Below are positions 8,913-18,645 of a stretch of DNA of 64,000 bases, piece after piece. Within the stretch, counting starts at the first letter, position 1, and each line of letters begins with the position of its first letter. Origin of the DNA: SAR116 cluster alpha proteobacterium HIMB100 (GTDB lineage Bacteria > Pseudomonadota > Alphaproteobacteria > Puniceispirillales > Puniceispirillaceae); contig AFXB01000010.1 of assembly GCA_000238815.2 (NCBI GenBank), forward strand, positions 872,501-936,500, read 5' to 3'. Both the position numbers and the translations under genes were made by a program. A model generated the notes under the pieces. The model did no database searches, was not told the DNA's origin, and worked only from the letters and a program-made list of their open reading frames with translations.

Positions 8913-9947
8913 CTAGGCTCCCACTTTAATCAGGCTTTTCAGGGCGGTTGGGCTGGCATCCAGCTCTTCAAAGGCAGACTGAATAGCGATTAATGGGCTG
9001 ACATCCGTAATCACAGTATCTGCGTCCACACCGCCTGATGTAATGATCAAAATCGCTTTTTCGTAATCTTCTTTTTCATAGACGCGCACACCGATCAGCT
9101 CCAATTCGCGCCAGAAAAAACGGAACATATCAATTTCGGGATTCTGCGCATGTATGGCGACCATGACAATCCGGCCTTTGGTTGCTGCACAGGCTGTCAT
9201 CGCCTCAACGCCGGCTTGTGTGCCGGATACTTCAAACACCACATCTGCGCCCTTATCTTTGGTGCGGGCATTAATGGCGTCTGCTAAATCCACATCTTTT
9301 GGATTAAGGGTCTCAAATCCTAATTTTTCAGCAATTGCCAGCCGACTTGGGTTGACCTCTGAGATCACCACTTTGCCGCCAGCATCTCTGGCCACCATTG
9401 CAACCAGAACACCAATTGGCCCGCCCCCGATCACTAGCACATCTTCACCCGCAACAAGACGGGACAGCCTGACATCATGACAGGCTACCGCAACAGGCTC
9501 AATCAGGGCGGCATGGTCCATCCGGATATCATCAGGCAGGCGGTGCAATGTATGTGCAGGCACAACCCAGATTTCCTGCATGGCGCCGTCTGTATCCAGG
9601 CCCAGGAATTTGAGATTATGACAGACATGCTGATGCCCGGCATCACAAGCCGGACAGGCACCACAATGATCAAGCGGGCGTACCACAACAGGCTGACCAG
9701 CAGCAAAGCCGTCTACATCAGCGCCTACTGCTGCAACTGTGCCTGACATTTCATGACCGATCACCCGCTCAAAGCCAACCCGTGCATCCATATGACCATG
9801 ATAGACATGCATGTCAGTCCCGCAGATACCGCAAAACGCAATTCTGACCGCAACCTCACCCTTCCCAGGGGTGGGGATTGGCTTTCGTTCAACAGTGAAT
9901 TTTTTGTCACCTCTGTATATGGCGGCATTCATGGTTTGTGGGCTCAT
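8913..9947 (-). CDS. Zinc-dependent alcohol dehydrogenase (sorbitol/threonine dehydrogenase-like)
   Basis: A 344-residue MDR-family dehydrogenase. The catalytic zinc residues are Cys42 (GICGTD) with His65-Glu66 (GHE). The structural zinc uses Cys95, Cys98, Cys101 and Cys109, and the nucleotide motif GGGPIG is at 174-179. The family oxidises polyols, L-threonine, L-idonate or galactonate-type secondary alcohols with NAD. A strong AGGAGG ribosome binding site lies six bases before the ATG. The gene is placed between the enolase-type dehydratase upstream and the KduD-like SDR downstream, all on the minus strand, which points to a polyol or sugar-acid substrate. Confidence 0.9.
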   Translation of the reverse strand: MSPQTMNAAIYRGDKKFTVERKPIPTPGKGEVAVRIAFCGICGTDMHVYHGHMDARVGFERVIGHEMSGTVAAVGADVDGFAAGQPVVVRPLDHCGACPACDAGHQHVCHNLKFLGLDTDGAMQEIWVVPAHTLHRLPDDIRMDHAALIEPVAVACHDVRLSRLVAGEDVLVIGGGPIGVLVAMVARDAGGKVVISEVNPSRLAIAEKLGFETLNPKDVDLADAINARTKDKGADVVFEVSGTQAGVEAMTACAATKGRIVMVAIHAQNPEIDMFRFFWRELELIGVRVYEKEDYEKAILIITSGGVDADTVITDVSPLIAIQSAFEELDASPTALKSLIKVGA

Positions 9948-9976
9948 TACAGGCCTCCTAAAAAAAACGACTGATT

Positions 9977-11071
9977 TTAAAGTTCAATATGGGCGGCCTT
10001 CAGCTTGTCCCAGTCAAAGCTGACTCCAATCCCCGGCACATCAGGGGCGACGGCCATATGGTCTTCAACAACCAAAGGCCGCGTTGTATATGTATCAATT
10101 GGAAAGCTGTGCACTTCCAGCCAGCCTGGATTTTTCCGGGCAGAAACCAGGCTCACATGTAATTCCTGCATGCCGTGGCTGCAGACAGGCACGCCATGTT
10201 GTTCTGATAATGCGGCCACCTGCAGCCAGCCTGTGATGCCACCACAATTTGATGCATCTGGCTGGATAAAGGACAGGCCCGCATCAGCAAATGCATATTC
10301 AAATTCATGAATGGTATGCAAATTCTCACCCATTGCCAGCGGCATACCGGTAGCCTCAGCTATTTGCTTATAGCCATGATAATCATCGGGGATAATCGGC
10401 TCTTCAAACCAGAGCAGATCATAAGGTGCAAAGGCCTGTGCGGCGGCGATAGCCTGATCCACATCCAGGGCATAATTTGCATCTACCGCAAATGCGATTT
10501 CAGGGCCGATCACAGACCGGATTGCCTTTACCCGTTCCACATCCTGCGCCAGCTCCGGCTGGCCAATTTTGATTTTTATGCCGTTAAAGCCCCGCGCCAG
10601 ATAGCCTTCTGTTTGGGCCACCAGCTTTGGCAATGAAAAATTCAAATCAATACCGCCGCAATAGGCCTTACATCTGTCTGAGGTCCCGCCGGCCAGTTTC
10701 CACAAAGGTTGTCCGGCTGTTTTGCAGCGGATGTCCCACAGCGCGATATCCACAGCTGAAATGGCAAATGACGCAATGCCGCCTCTGGCCACATAATGCA
10801 CATGCCATTGCATCGCCTCGTACAGCTCTTCAACTGCACGCCCGTCCTTGCCTGCCAGAAATGGCGCCAAATCATGATCGATCATGGCCTTTATCGCGCG
10901 CCCGCCACGTCCGCCTGTATAGCTATAGCCGGTCCCTTCACTGCCGTCAGACAGCCGAATGGTGACGGTGATCAGCTCAAAATGCGTATGATCGCCATGT
11001 TTGGCGTCGCTCAGCACTTCAGCAAGCGGCACATTGAATAATTGTGTGTGAACAGAGGTAATGTCAGACAT
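9977..11071 (-). CDS. Mandelate racemase/enolase superfamily acid-sugar dehydratase
   Basis: A 364-residue enolase-superfamily protein with the N-terminal capping domain and a barrel carrying Lys166-x-Lys168 (KIKIG). The metal ligands are Asp197 (DAN), Glu223 (FEEP) and Glu249 (GEN), and the catalytic dyad His299/Asp272 lies in SHGMQE and PDASN. This is the mandelate racemase-subgroup layout found in L-talarate/galactarate dehydratase and related acid-sugar dehydratases, which abstract the proton alpha to the carboxylate. It is the second dehydratase of the locus, besides the IlvD-type one. The first gene after the TRAP operon terminator, it probably acts on the substrate imported by that system. 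No clear ribosome binding site was seen. Confidence 0.9.
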   Translation of the reverse strand: MSDITSVHTQLFNVPLAEVLSDAKHGDHTHFELITVTIRLSDGSEGTGYSYTGGRGGRAIKAMIDHDLAPFLAGKDGRAVEELYEAMQWHVHYVARGGIASFAISAVDIALWDIRCKTAGQPLWKLAGGTSDRCKAYCGGIDLNFSLPKLVAQTEGYLARGFNGIKIKIGQPELAQDVERVKAIRSVIGPEIAFAVDANYALDVDQAIAAAQAFAPYDLLWFEEPIIPDDYHGYKQIAEATGMPLAMGENLHTIHEFEYAFADAGLSFIQPDASNCGGITGWLQVAALSEQHGVPVCSHGMQELHVSLVSARKNPGWLEVHSFPIDTYTTRPLVVEDHMAVAPDVPGIGVSFDWDKLKAAHIEL

Positions 11072-11088
11072 GGCAATCGTTACGAGAA

Positions 11089-11122
11089 GAAAAAAAGGAA
11101 GGCATGGTGTACATTCCTTCCT
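11089..11122 (-). terminator. Putative rho-independent terminator after dctM
   Basis: AGGAAGG (11096-11102) pairs with CCTTCCT (11116-11122) around a 13-base loop. On the minus strand the stem is followed by a run of T residues. It lies between the dctM stop and the enolase-type dehydratase start, so it would separate or attenuate the two. Confidence 0.6.
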
Positions 11123-11141
11123 CAGATGAAGTCAAACTGGC

Positions 11142-12770
11142 CTACAGCAATAACGTCACAATTGACGGCCAGATCAGCAGAACTGACAAGGCGACAAGCT
11201 GCACACAAATAAAGGGCAGGAAGCCACGGAAAATATCAGTCAGCGATATATGCGGCGGGGCCACTGATTTCAGATAGAAAGCTGCAGGACCAAAAGGTGG
11301 TGATAAGAAGCTGACCTGCATATTCATACAGAACAACACCCCGAACCATACCGCTACATATTGCGGCTCCAGCTGGCCGATAAAGCCAATTTCTTCAATC
11401 GGCAGACGTTTTACGATTGGCAGGAACACCGGAATGATCAGCAGCACAATACCCACCCAGTCCATGAACGCGCCCATGAATAACAAGATCAGCATCATTG
11501 TCAGCAAAACCAGCATTGTTGGCATTTCTGCGCCTACAATCAGCTCTGCTATATAAGACGGGCCCCCTGCTAGCGTGTATGCCCCGGCCAGTGCTGCTGC
11601 ACCAATAGTAACCCAGATGATGGTCCCGGTTGAGCGCAGCGTCCGCATCAAGCTATCCCAAATCAGCTCAACAGAGGCCTCACCGCGGAACGCGGCAATG
11701 ACAAATACAGCCAGTGCGCCCATACCTGCGGCTTCGGTAATACCGGTAATCCCGCCATAGATAGACCCCATCACCACACCAACAACAGTCAGAGGCGGCA
11801 CCAGGCCTTTGCCATGCTTCCATCCGGTCAGTGTGCGTTCCTTGCCAAAACCGTAAAAGGACAGCGCCAGAGCGGCCACGATTGCCACGCTGAGATACAG
11901 GATATGATGGGTCATACCCAGGAAGATGGGTTCAAAATCTTCAATAGATGGATCATTCCGGCCTGTCAGTGTGTAGAAGATGGCTCTTATCAGCAGCAAG
12001 CCGCATGCACCTGAAAATACAAGGCTTAAGAAGCTGGCGAACATCAGGCCTTTTTCTGCGCCTTGTGGTTCATCTGCCCGTGGTTCCGGCAACGGGGCCA
12101 GAGACGGGTTCAGGTTTGTGCGGATGATGATATAGATGATGATAAAGCTGGCCAGCATCGCCCCGGGAATGAAAGCCCCGGTAAATAACGACTTGATGGA
12201 TGTTTCGGTAATCAGGCCGAAAATAATCAGAACAATTGACGGCGGAATCATTGTGCCCAGCGACCCTGACGCACAAATCGTCCCGATGGCGAGGTTCTGA
12301 TTATAGCCCAGACGCAGCATTTGCGGCAGCGCGATCAAGCCAAGCAGGACAACCTCACCACCGATAATGCCTGACATCGCTGCCATTATCACCGCCATGA
12401 TAGAGGTAACAATGGCAATGCCGCCACGTACCCGGCTGAGCCAGAAATCCAGTGCGTCATACATTTCTTTGGCAATGCCTGAGCGTTCCAGCAGAGCTGC
12501 CATAAAGATAAATAGCGGCACGGATATGAGCACATATTCCGTCATCAAATCAAAGATTTTTTGCGTGAGAATATATAAAGGGCCAGTCCCCGGGCGCATC
12601 GTCAGCAACCCCTCACCAAAGCTGAACGGGTTCATCAGCAGACCTGGTTCAAACTTCATCACCATGACAAGCAGGGCCAGAACGGCAGATGCAAATCCCA
12701 GCGGCATACCAATGGCCAGCAAAAACAGCAGGCCAATAACAAGAACAAGTGAAATAGTACCGACGTCCAT
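11142..12770 (-). CDS. dctM: TRAP transporter large permease subunit
   Basis: A 542-residue polytopic membrane protein with DctM-family segments including FIFMAALLERSG near the N-terminal third, SGIIGGEVVLLG, CASGSLGTMIPPSI, VGSIYGGITGITEAAGMGALAV and MNMQVSFLSPPFGPAAFYL. It is the ion-coupled translocating subunit for an organic-acid or sugar-acid anion. It is longer than the usual roughly 430 residues because of an insertion with extra hydrophobic segments between about 220 and 320, as in some DctM branches. The start overlaps the dctQ stop by one base (TAATG), so translation is probably coupled. Confidence 0.93.
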   Translation of the reverse strand: MDVGTISLVLVIGLLFLLAIGMPLGFASAVLALLVMVMKFEPGLLMNPFSFGEGLLTMRPGTGPLYILTQKIFDLMTEYVLISVPLFIFMAALLERSGIAKEMYDALDFWLSRVRGGIAIVTSIMAVIMAAMSGIIGGEVVLLGLIALPQMLRLGYNQNLAIGTICASGSLGTMIPPSIVLIIFGLITETSIKSLFTGAFIPGAMLASFIIIYIIIRTNLNPSLAPLPEPRADEPQGAEKGLMFASFLSLVFSGACGLLLIRAIFYTLTGRNDPSIEDFEPIFLGMTHHILYLSVAIVAALALSFYGFGKERTLTGWKHGKGLVPPLTVVGVVMGSIYGGITGITEAAGMGALAVFVIAAFRGEASVELIWDSLMRTLRSTGTIIWVTIGAAALAGAYTLAGGPSYIAELIVGAEMPTMLVLLTMMLILLFMGAFMDWVGIVLLIIPVFLPIVKRLPIEEIGFIGQLEPQYVAVWFGVLFCMNMQVSFLSPPFGPAAFYLKSVAPPHISLTDIFRGFLPFICVQLVALSVLLIWPSIVTLLL

Positions 12771-13630
12771 TAGTTTTTCCCCACACTGCGCTTAATGGCT
12801 TCAAGCTCTGTTTCATCGATCGCTTCAGCTGAATGGCTGACAGGCTCTTTGTTCCAGTCTGAAATCAAATTCAGAATAGCCTGCAGGGCAACCAGCGGAA
12901 TGATGATCAGAATCATCGGCTGAATGGTTGCGGGTATAGGCGGATCAAACGCAGTTCCGAACATTTCCCACTTATAGAATTTCACCACAAATACCTGTTT
13001 ATAGCTGCCAAAAACAAGGCCACAGGCAAACAGAACCAGCAAGGCAACGGAAATCACATCAAAGACTTTCTGCAGCCAGCGCGGCACAATCTCATACAGG
13101 ATGAAGATGCGGATATGGCAGCGTTGCTGCATGGCATAAAAGCCAGACGTCAGGAACACAAAACCAGCGATCCATAAGGTCAGCTCATTCGCCCATAAGG
13201 TCGGGGCCTCAACCACATAGCGCAGGAACACCTCATACAGCATCACCCCTGTCATGCTGATGATCATAATCATTGACACGCGGCCAATAAAAATCGCCAG
13301 ACGGTCAATTGCGCGCCAGCCTTCGAATTCCATCGGGGCACATTTCACCGTTCTGATCCCCAATGCACCAAACACAGGCAGCATCAATAGCGCAACCCAG
13401 TCTATGACATCAGTAAAGCCGCCAAACAAACCAGATAATCCGGGTGTGACATCTTTGCGGATGGCCAGCTGGCTCATCTGGTCGACCAAGCTCTGGCTCT
13501 CAGGCGGCAGAAAATCGAGAATATAATTAGGTGTATGCCATACGGCCCAACCAGCACAGACGAAAAACAAGAATGGATAGGCCCATTCCGTCAGGCTGCC
13601 TTTGCTGGTTTCAGCATCTGCAGAGTTCAT
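12770..13630 (-). CDS. dctQ: TRAP transporter small permease subunit, N-terminally extended
   Basis: A 286-residue membrane protein. The C-terminal part is a standard four-helix DctQ domain, including the YVVEAPTLWANELTLW region and the MQQRCHIRI motif. The first 100 or so residues add two further hydrophobic segments (around 18-35 and 70-90), making it longer than the usual 160-200 residues. Its partner is the DctM subunit, to which it is translationally coupled. A GGGGGG-type ribosome binding site precedes the ATG. It is separated from dctP by 221 bases that contain a terminator-like hairpin. Confidence 0.9.
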   Translation of the reverse strand: MNSADAETSKGSLTEWAYPFLFFVCAGWAVWHTPNYILDFLPPESQSLVDQMSQLAIRKDVTPGLSGLFGGFTDVIDWVALLMLPVFGALGIRTVKCAPMEFEGWRAIDRLAIFIGRVSMIMIISMTGVMLYEVFLRYVVEAPTLWANELTLWIAGFVFLTSGFYAMQQRCHIRIFILYEIVPRWLQKVFDVISVALLVLFACGLVFGSYKQVFVVKFYKWEMFGTAFDPPIPATIQPMILIIIPLVALQAILNLISDWNKEPVSHSAEAIDETELEAIKRSVGKN

Positions 13631-13782
13631 ATTTCCCCCCTAACATCGTGACAGCAAACCGTTCATTCAGGCGACGGGCGAACAATTTGGACATTGTTAT
13701 TTGCATGTCAAACCGACTCTTCGTGACCATTAGTGAACCATAATTTTAAGAAAATTGAAAAAGAAAATCAGAAAATTTCTGT

Positions 13783-13813
13783 AAAAAGAGCAGGGCCAAG
13801 ACTGACCCTGCTC
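13783..13813 (-). terminator. Terminator/attenuator hairpin between dctP and dctQ
   Basis: GAGCAGGG (13788-13795) pairs perfectly with CCCTGCTC (13806-13813) around a 10-base loop. In the direction of transcription it is followed by five T residues. It would reduce read-through from the binding-protein gene into the permease genes. Confidence 0.8.
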
Positions 13814-13851
13814 CAGATGCTCTCAACGATATAGATCGTTAACGAACGGTC

Positions 13852-14883
13852 TTACTGCATTGCGCCCAGGTCAACCAGGAAGTCAACATGGCTCTTCAGC
13901 AGCGCTTTTGCTTCTGGTGTTGTGGCAAACTCTGTCCAGCCTTTCTTCACAGCAGAACGGAACTTGTTCAGCTCTTCTGGTGACCATTCATACAGGTTCA
14001 CACCTTTTGCCCGCAGGACCTTTGCGTTCTGCGCGTTCTTCACTTCGTTGATTGTTGCGTTGTGAAGCGCCAGGGCGTCCATAGCAACGATCATGATCCG
14101 CTTGTGATGATCTGGCATCGCATCCCATACATCTTTACGGCAAGCCAGGTGGTCAGCAGGCATTGAATGGAAGCCTGGATAGTTTGTGTGCTTGGCAATG
14201 TCATACAGGCCCAGACCGATATTGTTGGTCAGGTTGGCAGCGTCAGCGCCGTCAATGATGCCTGTTTCCAGAGCGGTAAAGATTTCGTTGAAGTCCATCA
14301 CAATCGGTGATGCGCCCAGGTTTGCGAAAACCTTAGTGGCCAGACCTGGAGGTGAACGGAACTTCCAGCCTTTAAAATCGTCTACACCGCGGATTGGTGC
14401 AGTTGATGACAGCGATTCAGGACCAGGGATCCACCAGCCAACAAATTCCATGTTGTGGGCATTATACAGATCATTAATGGCTGAACGGCCACCGCCATGC
14501 AGCATCCATGACATCTGCTGATAAGGGTTTGAATAGCCGCCCATCAGGTCGCCTGTGAACTGGAATGCAGGGTTTTTACCGGTCTGGTAAGCACCGCCTG
14601 TCATATCACAATCAAGAATGCCTGTTGCTGCTGCATCAAATGTTTCAGCTGATTTCACAACTGATGATGCATAGAACATTTCAACTTCAATGTCGCCATT
14701 TGACATTGCGGTGATGTTTTCAATGTATTCACCAGCCAGCTGACCAGACAATGTCTCTTGTGAGAAGTGTGTCTGAATTCTCAGCTTTGTTTTGGCATGG
14801 CCATCAGCATGTGCTGTGGCTACAACACCTGCTGACAGAGCTGCAACACCTGCTGCAACAGTCAGTGTTTTCAATAGTTTCAT
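13852..14883 (-). CDS. dctP: TRAP transporter substrate-binding protein
   Basis: A DctP-family periplasmic solute-binding protein, 343 residues from the ATG at 14883. The frame runs back to 14919, but GGGGAGGA five bases before 14883 and a clear Sec signal peptide directly after it (KLLKTL, a hydrophobic core, AHADG cleavage region) fix the start. Family features include the KFRSPPG segment with the arginine used to bind the substrate carboxylate, and the ALETGIIDGAD segment. It delivers an organic or sugar acid to DctQM. The substrate is unknown; the adjacent sugar-acid dehydratases suggest an aldonate or aldarate. It is divergent from the first PhyH gene. Confidence 0.93.
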   Translation of the reverse strand: MKLLKTLTVAAGVAALSAGVVATAHADGHAKTKLRIQTHFSQETLSGQLAGEYIENITAMSNGDIEVEMFYASSVVKSAETFDAAATGILDCDMTGGAYQTGKNPAFQFTGDLMGGYSNPYQQMSWMLHGGGRSAINDLYNAHNMEFVGWWIPGPESLSSTAPIRGVDDFKGWKFRSPPGLATKVFANLGASPIVMDFNEIFTALETGIIDGADAANLTNNIGLGLYDIAKHTNYPGFHSMPADHLACRKDVWDAMPDHHKRIMIVAMDALALHNATINEVKNAQNAKVLRAKGVNLYEWSPEELNKFRSAVKKGWTEFATTPEAKALLKSHVDFLVDLGAMQ

Positions 14884-14888
14884 TTGTG

Positions 14889-14896
14889 TCCTCCCC
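14889..14896 (-). promoter_or_regulatory. Strong ribosome binding site of dctP
   Basis: GGGGAGGA on the minus strand, five bases before the ATG at 14883. It decides the start and fits a highly translated binding protein. Confidence 0.8.
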
Positions 14897-15090
14897 TTAG
14901 CCAATCCACTGCGGACCAACTTTCAAGTTTAGTGAAACAATAATGGGCATAACCGTATCTGTAACTAAATATCAGGTCAATGGACTAAAACGAAATATTA
15001 TGTCAAAACCCAGAGCTGTTTCCATCCCTCACCAGATTCACAGCAATTGCGGTATATGTAAGGGCTCATCAAGGGTTAGGTCCTTGACAA

Positions 15091-16116
15091 ATGAACAGGT
15101 TCCACACCTATCATAACCAAGATGTCAATCCCATTAACACCAGATTGAAAGCGAATCCGGAGATGCTGAGTCCTTCTCAAATTGACCATTTTAATCGTGA
15201 TGGCTATCTGATTGTTGAAGATGTGTTCTCACAACAAGATACGCTTGGCCCTGTTCGTGCTGAATATCAGGCACTGCTGTCGTCATTAATCTCAGATTGG
15301 GTCAGTGAAGGGCGGATGGACAGCCTGCCTGCAGATGCAGATTTTTACACCCAACTGAAACTGGCTTATCAGGCAGGCTGTGACTGGTTTCAGCCTCTGG
15401 ATATTTCCCTGCCGGGGGATCGAATCACATCTCAGACCCCGATGCATTTCGGGCCTGCCGTTTTCACTATGCTGACTGATGCGCGGCTCTTGGATTGTGT
15501 GGAAAGCCTGCTTGGTCCTGAGCTCACCTCTAACCCTATTCAGCATGTGCGCCTGAAGCCGCCTGCGCCGCTGCTGTATCAGGATGAGGTGCGGGCCCAT
15601 ATCACCCGCACAGACTGGCATCAGGACAGAGGGGTTGCCCATGTGGAGGCAGATCAGACCAAAATGGTGACGGTTTGGATAGCGGTCACAGATGCGACTG
15701 TTGATAATGGATGTTTGCAGGTGATTCCCAAAACAGCTGATCAGGCGCTCCTGCCACATTGCCCAAAAACACAGACAGCGATCGCTGATCCCTTTATTGA
15801 TGAAGCCAAGGCTGTTCCGCTTCCGGTTAAATCAGGAGGCATTGTTTTGCTTGATCCACTTGTGCCGCATTCATCACTGCCGAATCTGACAGATGAGTTC
15901 AGATGGTCATTTGATATTCGCTTCAACCGGACAGGTGATCCTACCGGGCGATCTCATTTTCCGGATTTCATTGCCCGCAGTCGCTCACATCCAGACGCTG
16001 AGCTGAAAGATTGGCGGGCCTGGCGGACAATGTGGGAACAGGCCCGTACACAGCTGGCGGGCGAAACACATATTCCGATTCACAGATGGGGCTCTGATGC
16101 GCCATTCTGCGCGTGA
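15091..16116 (+). CDS. Phytanoyl-CoA dioxygenase (PhyH) family protein
   Basis: A 341-residue Fe(II)/2-oxoglutarate-dependent oxygenase. The metal motif is seen as WHQD (about residues 172-175) with the distal His in LVPHSSLPN (about 257). The downstream Arg in FRWSFDIRFNR (2-oxoglutarate binding) follows. N-terminal FNRDGYLIVEDVF is the usual PhyH opening. It would hydroxylate an aliphatic or sugar-like substrate. The first 24 residues before the ATG at 15163 are not family-like, but 15163 has no spaced ribosome binding site, so 15091 is kept. It precedes a UxaA-type dehydratase by 39 bases on the same strand. Confidence 0.88.
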   Translation: MNRFHTYHNQDVNPINTRLKANPEMLSPSQIDHFNRDGYLIVEDVFSQQDTLGPVRAEYQALLSSLISDWVSEGRMDSLPADADFYTQLKLAYQAGCDWFQPLDISLPGDRITSQTPMHFGPAVFTMLTDARLLDCVESLLGPELTSNPIQHVRLKPPAPLLYQDEVRAHITRTDWHQDRGVAHVEADQTKMVTVWIAVTDATVDNGCLQVIPKTADQALLPHCPKTQTAIADPFIDEAKAVPLPVKSGGIVLLDPLVPHSSLPNLTDEFRWSFDIRFNRTGDPTGRSHFPDFIARSRSHPDAELKDWRAWRTMWEQARTQLAGETHIPIHRWGSDAPFCA

Positions 16117-16155
16117 TATCAACAGAGCGTTAAAGAACTGAAGAGTGAAAAACAG

Positions 16156-17667
16156 ATGAGCAATTTTATCCGCCTTGATGCTGGTGATAATGTGGTGACC
16201 GTAACCACCGCCCTTGATGCCGGTACGGCTGTTGAACAGGTGACGACAACCGGCCTTGTGCCGCGCACGCACAAAATTGCCACTGCCCCAATTCAAGAAG
16301 GCGAGGCAGTGCGGAAATATGCACAAATCATCGGCTATGCCAGCACCGACATTCAGCCAGGTGATCATGTTCATACCCACAATGTTGCGTTTCGGAACAC
16401 AGATGCCGATTATGAATTTGCAACAGACCTGAAGCCAGTGACATTTGTGCCTGAAGACGAACGTGACAGCTTCATGGGCTATCGCCGTGAAAATGGCAAA
16501 GTTGGCACTCGCAATTATATTGGCATTCTGACCTCAGTGAATTGCTCCGCTACAGCTGCGCGGATGATCGCCTCTGCCTTCGGTCCGGAAGAGATGGCCA
16601 AATATCCGAATGTTGATGGTGTGGTGGCCTTTGTGCATGGCACAGGGTGCGGCATGGCTGGCCAGGGTGAAGGGTTTGAAGCCTTACAGCGGGTGTTATG
16701 GGGCTATGCGCGAAACCCGAACCATGCAGGCATTGTCATGGTCGGTCTGGGCTGCGAGATGAACCAGATTGACTGGCTGCTGGACGCTTATGGCCTGAGA
16801 CAGGGTCCATTATTCAAGGCTATGAATATTCAGGATACATATGGCCTGGCAAAGACCGTTGAAACAGGCATTGAAATGGTCCGGGCGATGCTGCCTGAAG
16901 CCAATAAAATCCAGCGTACACCCTGTCCGGTCTCAGAATTGATGGTTGCGCTTCAATGTGGTGGATCTGATGCGTTATCTGGCATCACCGCCAACCCGGC
17001 TTTAGGCTATGCTTGTGATCTGCTGGTTGCACAGGGCGGGACAGCAGTTCTGGCAGAAACACCTGAAATTTATGGGGCTGAACATTTACTGACACGCCGG
17101 GCCTGTGATGTGGCCACAGGAGAGCGGCTGGTTGATCTGATCAGATGGTGGGAAGATTACACCGCCCGCAATAAAGGCTCGATGGATAACAACCCCAGCC
17201 CGGGCAACAAAAAAGGGGGATTGACCACAATTTTGGAAAAATCTCTGGGGGCGGCGGCGAAAGGTGGCACAACGCCGTTGAACGGGGTCTATAAATATGC
17301 TGAACCAGTGACCGCCAAAGGCTTCACCTTTATGGATTCACCCGGATATGATCCAGCATCAGTAACCGGCCAAATCGCCAGCGGTTGCAATCTGGTGACC
17401 TTTACTACCGGCAGGGGATCAGCATTTGGCTCAAAGCCCTCACCATGTGTGAAAATTGCGACCAATACAGATATGTACACCCGGCTGATTGACGATATGG
17501 ATATCAATACAGGCGATATCTTGACGGCGAATCTTACGGTAGAAGAAAAAGGGCGGGAGATTTATCAGACGCTGCTGGATGTGGCCTCTGGAAAGCCGAC
17601 AAAATCTGAAGCACAGGGGCTGGGTGATTATGAATTTGTGCCCTGGCAAATTGGAGCCACGATGTAG
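16156..17667 (+). CDS. UxaA/GarD family hydro-lyase (altronate/galactarate dehydratase-like)
   Basis: This 503-residue protein has an N-terminal SAF domain (about 1-90, with KIATAPIQEGEAVRKYAQIIG and the HVHTHNV segment) fused to a UxaA-type catalytic domain. The catalytic domain includes GYRRENGKVGTRNYIGI, VHGTGCGM, GLGCEMNQ, LQCGGSDALSGITANPALG, ETPEIYGAEHLLTRRA and FTTGRGSAFG. The family dehydrates altronate, galactarate or other hexonates using Fe(II). The arrangement with SAF and catalytic domain in one chain is the usual full-length form. Being flanked by two PhyH oxygenases is unusual and suggests a shared, unidentified sugar-acid-like substrate. Confidence 0.92.
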   Translation: MSNFIRLDAGDNVVTVTTALDAGTAVEQVTTTGLVPRTHKIATAPIQEGEAVRKYAQIIGYASTDIQPGDHVHTHNVAFRNTDADYEFATDLKPVTFVPEDERDSFMGYRRENGKVGTRNYIGILTSVNCSATAARMIASAFGPEEMAKYPNVDGVVAFVHGTGCGMAGQGEGFEALQRVLWGYARNPNHAGIVMVGLGCEMNQIDWLLDAYGLRQGPLFKAMNIQDTYGLAKTVETGIEMVRAMLPEANKIQRTPCPVSELMVALQCGGSDALSGITANPALGYACDLLVAQGGTAVLAETPEIYGAEHLLTRRACDVATGERLVDLIRWWEDYTARNKGSMDNNPSPGNKKGGLTTILEKSLGAAAKGGTTPLNGVYKYAEPVTAKGFTFMDSPGYDPASVTGQIASGCNLVTFTTGRGSAFGSKPSPCVKIATNTDMYTRLIDDMDINTGDILTANLTVEEKGREIYQTLLDVASGKPTKSEAQGLGDYEFVPWQIGATM

Positions 17668-17724
17668 TGCCGGGAAAAAATGCCAGTCTAGCCAGGGCAC
17701 ATCATCTCAGAAGGAGGACCGCCA

Positions 17725-18618
17725 ATGACATCACAACAACGTGAATACCTGAGCGCAGAACAGGTCAGTTTCTATAATGAAACAGGCTATCTGGTTCTTG
17801 AAAACCATCTTGATATGGCCGTCATTCACGATATCCGTGACGAAATTGCGCGTCTGGAAGCATCGGCGTTCGGCATGACCGAATCGGACGATCGCCTTGA
17901 TCTGGAAGATAGCCATACCCCGGATGAACCACGGGTCAGGCGGATTAAATTGCCGCATACACAAAGTGATGTGGTGAAAAAATTGCTCTATTCAGACCGG
18001 ATTTTGGCCCCCGTTCGTGACTTGATCGGCCCCAATCTGCGCCTGCATACAACAAAGCTGAATATGAAATCTGCTGAATATGGTGCACCGATTGAATGGC
18101 ATCAGGATTTTGCCTTTTATCCGCATACGAATGATGATGTGCTGGCGGTGGGCATTATCATTGATGATATGAAATCCAAAAATGGGCCATTGATGGTATA
18201 TCCGGGCAGCCATAAGGGCCCAATTCATGATCATCACAGAGATGATGTTTTCGCCGGCGGGATGAGCTTGTCTGCTGCAGGGCTTGCCCCGGAAGATGCT
18301 GTTGAACTGACCGGGCCTGCGGGGTCTGTTTCTATCCATCATGGCCGGATTGTGCATGGGTCTGCCAGGAATACATCTGACCGGTCTCGTCGCCTGATGT
18401 TTTTTGAAATGATGGCCTCTGACGCCTTTCCGATTACCGGGGGCATGACGAAATTCACCGATATTAAGGATTATGATGATCTTATTTTGTGTGGTGCGCC
18501 GGTTCTTGAACCGCGGCTTGCCGATGTGCCGGTGCGCATTCCCCAGCCTCAGCCGGATAAGAACAGATCGATTTATGAAATTCAAAAGGGCATGAGCGCG
18601 TCTGATCTAATCAGCTAA
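17725..18618 (+). CDS. Phytanoyl-CoA dioxygenase (PhyH) family protein
   Basis: A second Fe(II)/2-oxoglutarate oxygenase of 297 residues, only distantly similar to the one at 15091. Opening motif FYNETGYLVLENHL; metal ligands WHQDFAFYPHT (about 130) and the distal His in IHHGRIVHGSARN (about 206-213), followed by the 2-oxoglutarate Arg in DRSRRLMFFE. YPGSHKG and GPLMV are typical of PhyH proteins acting on small polar substrates. An AGGAGG ribosome binding site lies before the ATG. It is followed after 27 bases by a DMT transporter, so substrate transport or product export may belong to the same unit. Confidence 0.9.
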   Translation: MTSQQREYLSAEQVSFYNETGYLVLENHLDMAVIHDIRDEIARLEASAFGMTESDDRLDLEDSHTPDEPRVRRIKLPHTQSDVVKKLLYSDRILAPVRDLIGPNLRLHTTKLNMKSAEYGAPIEWHQDFAFYPHTNDDVLAVGIIIDDMKSKNGPLMVYPGSHKGPIHDHHRDDVFAGGMSLSAAGLAPEDAVELTGPAGSVSIHHGRIVHGSARNTSDRSRRLMFFEMMASDAFPITGGMTKFTDIKDYDDLILCGAPVLEPRLADVPVRIPQPQPDKNRSIYEIQKGMSASDLIS

Positions 18619-18645
18619 TGGCACGCAAAAAGGGGGAAGGAGACG

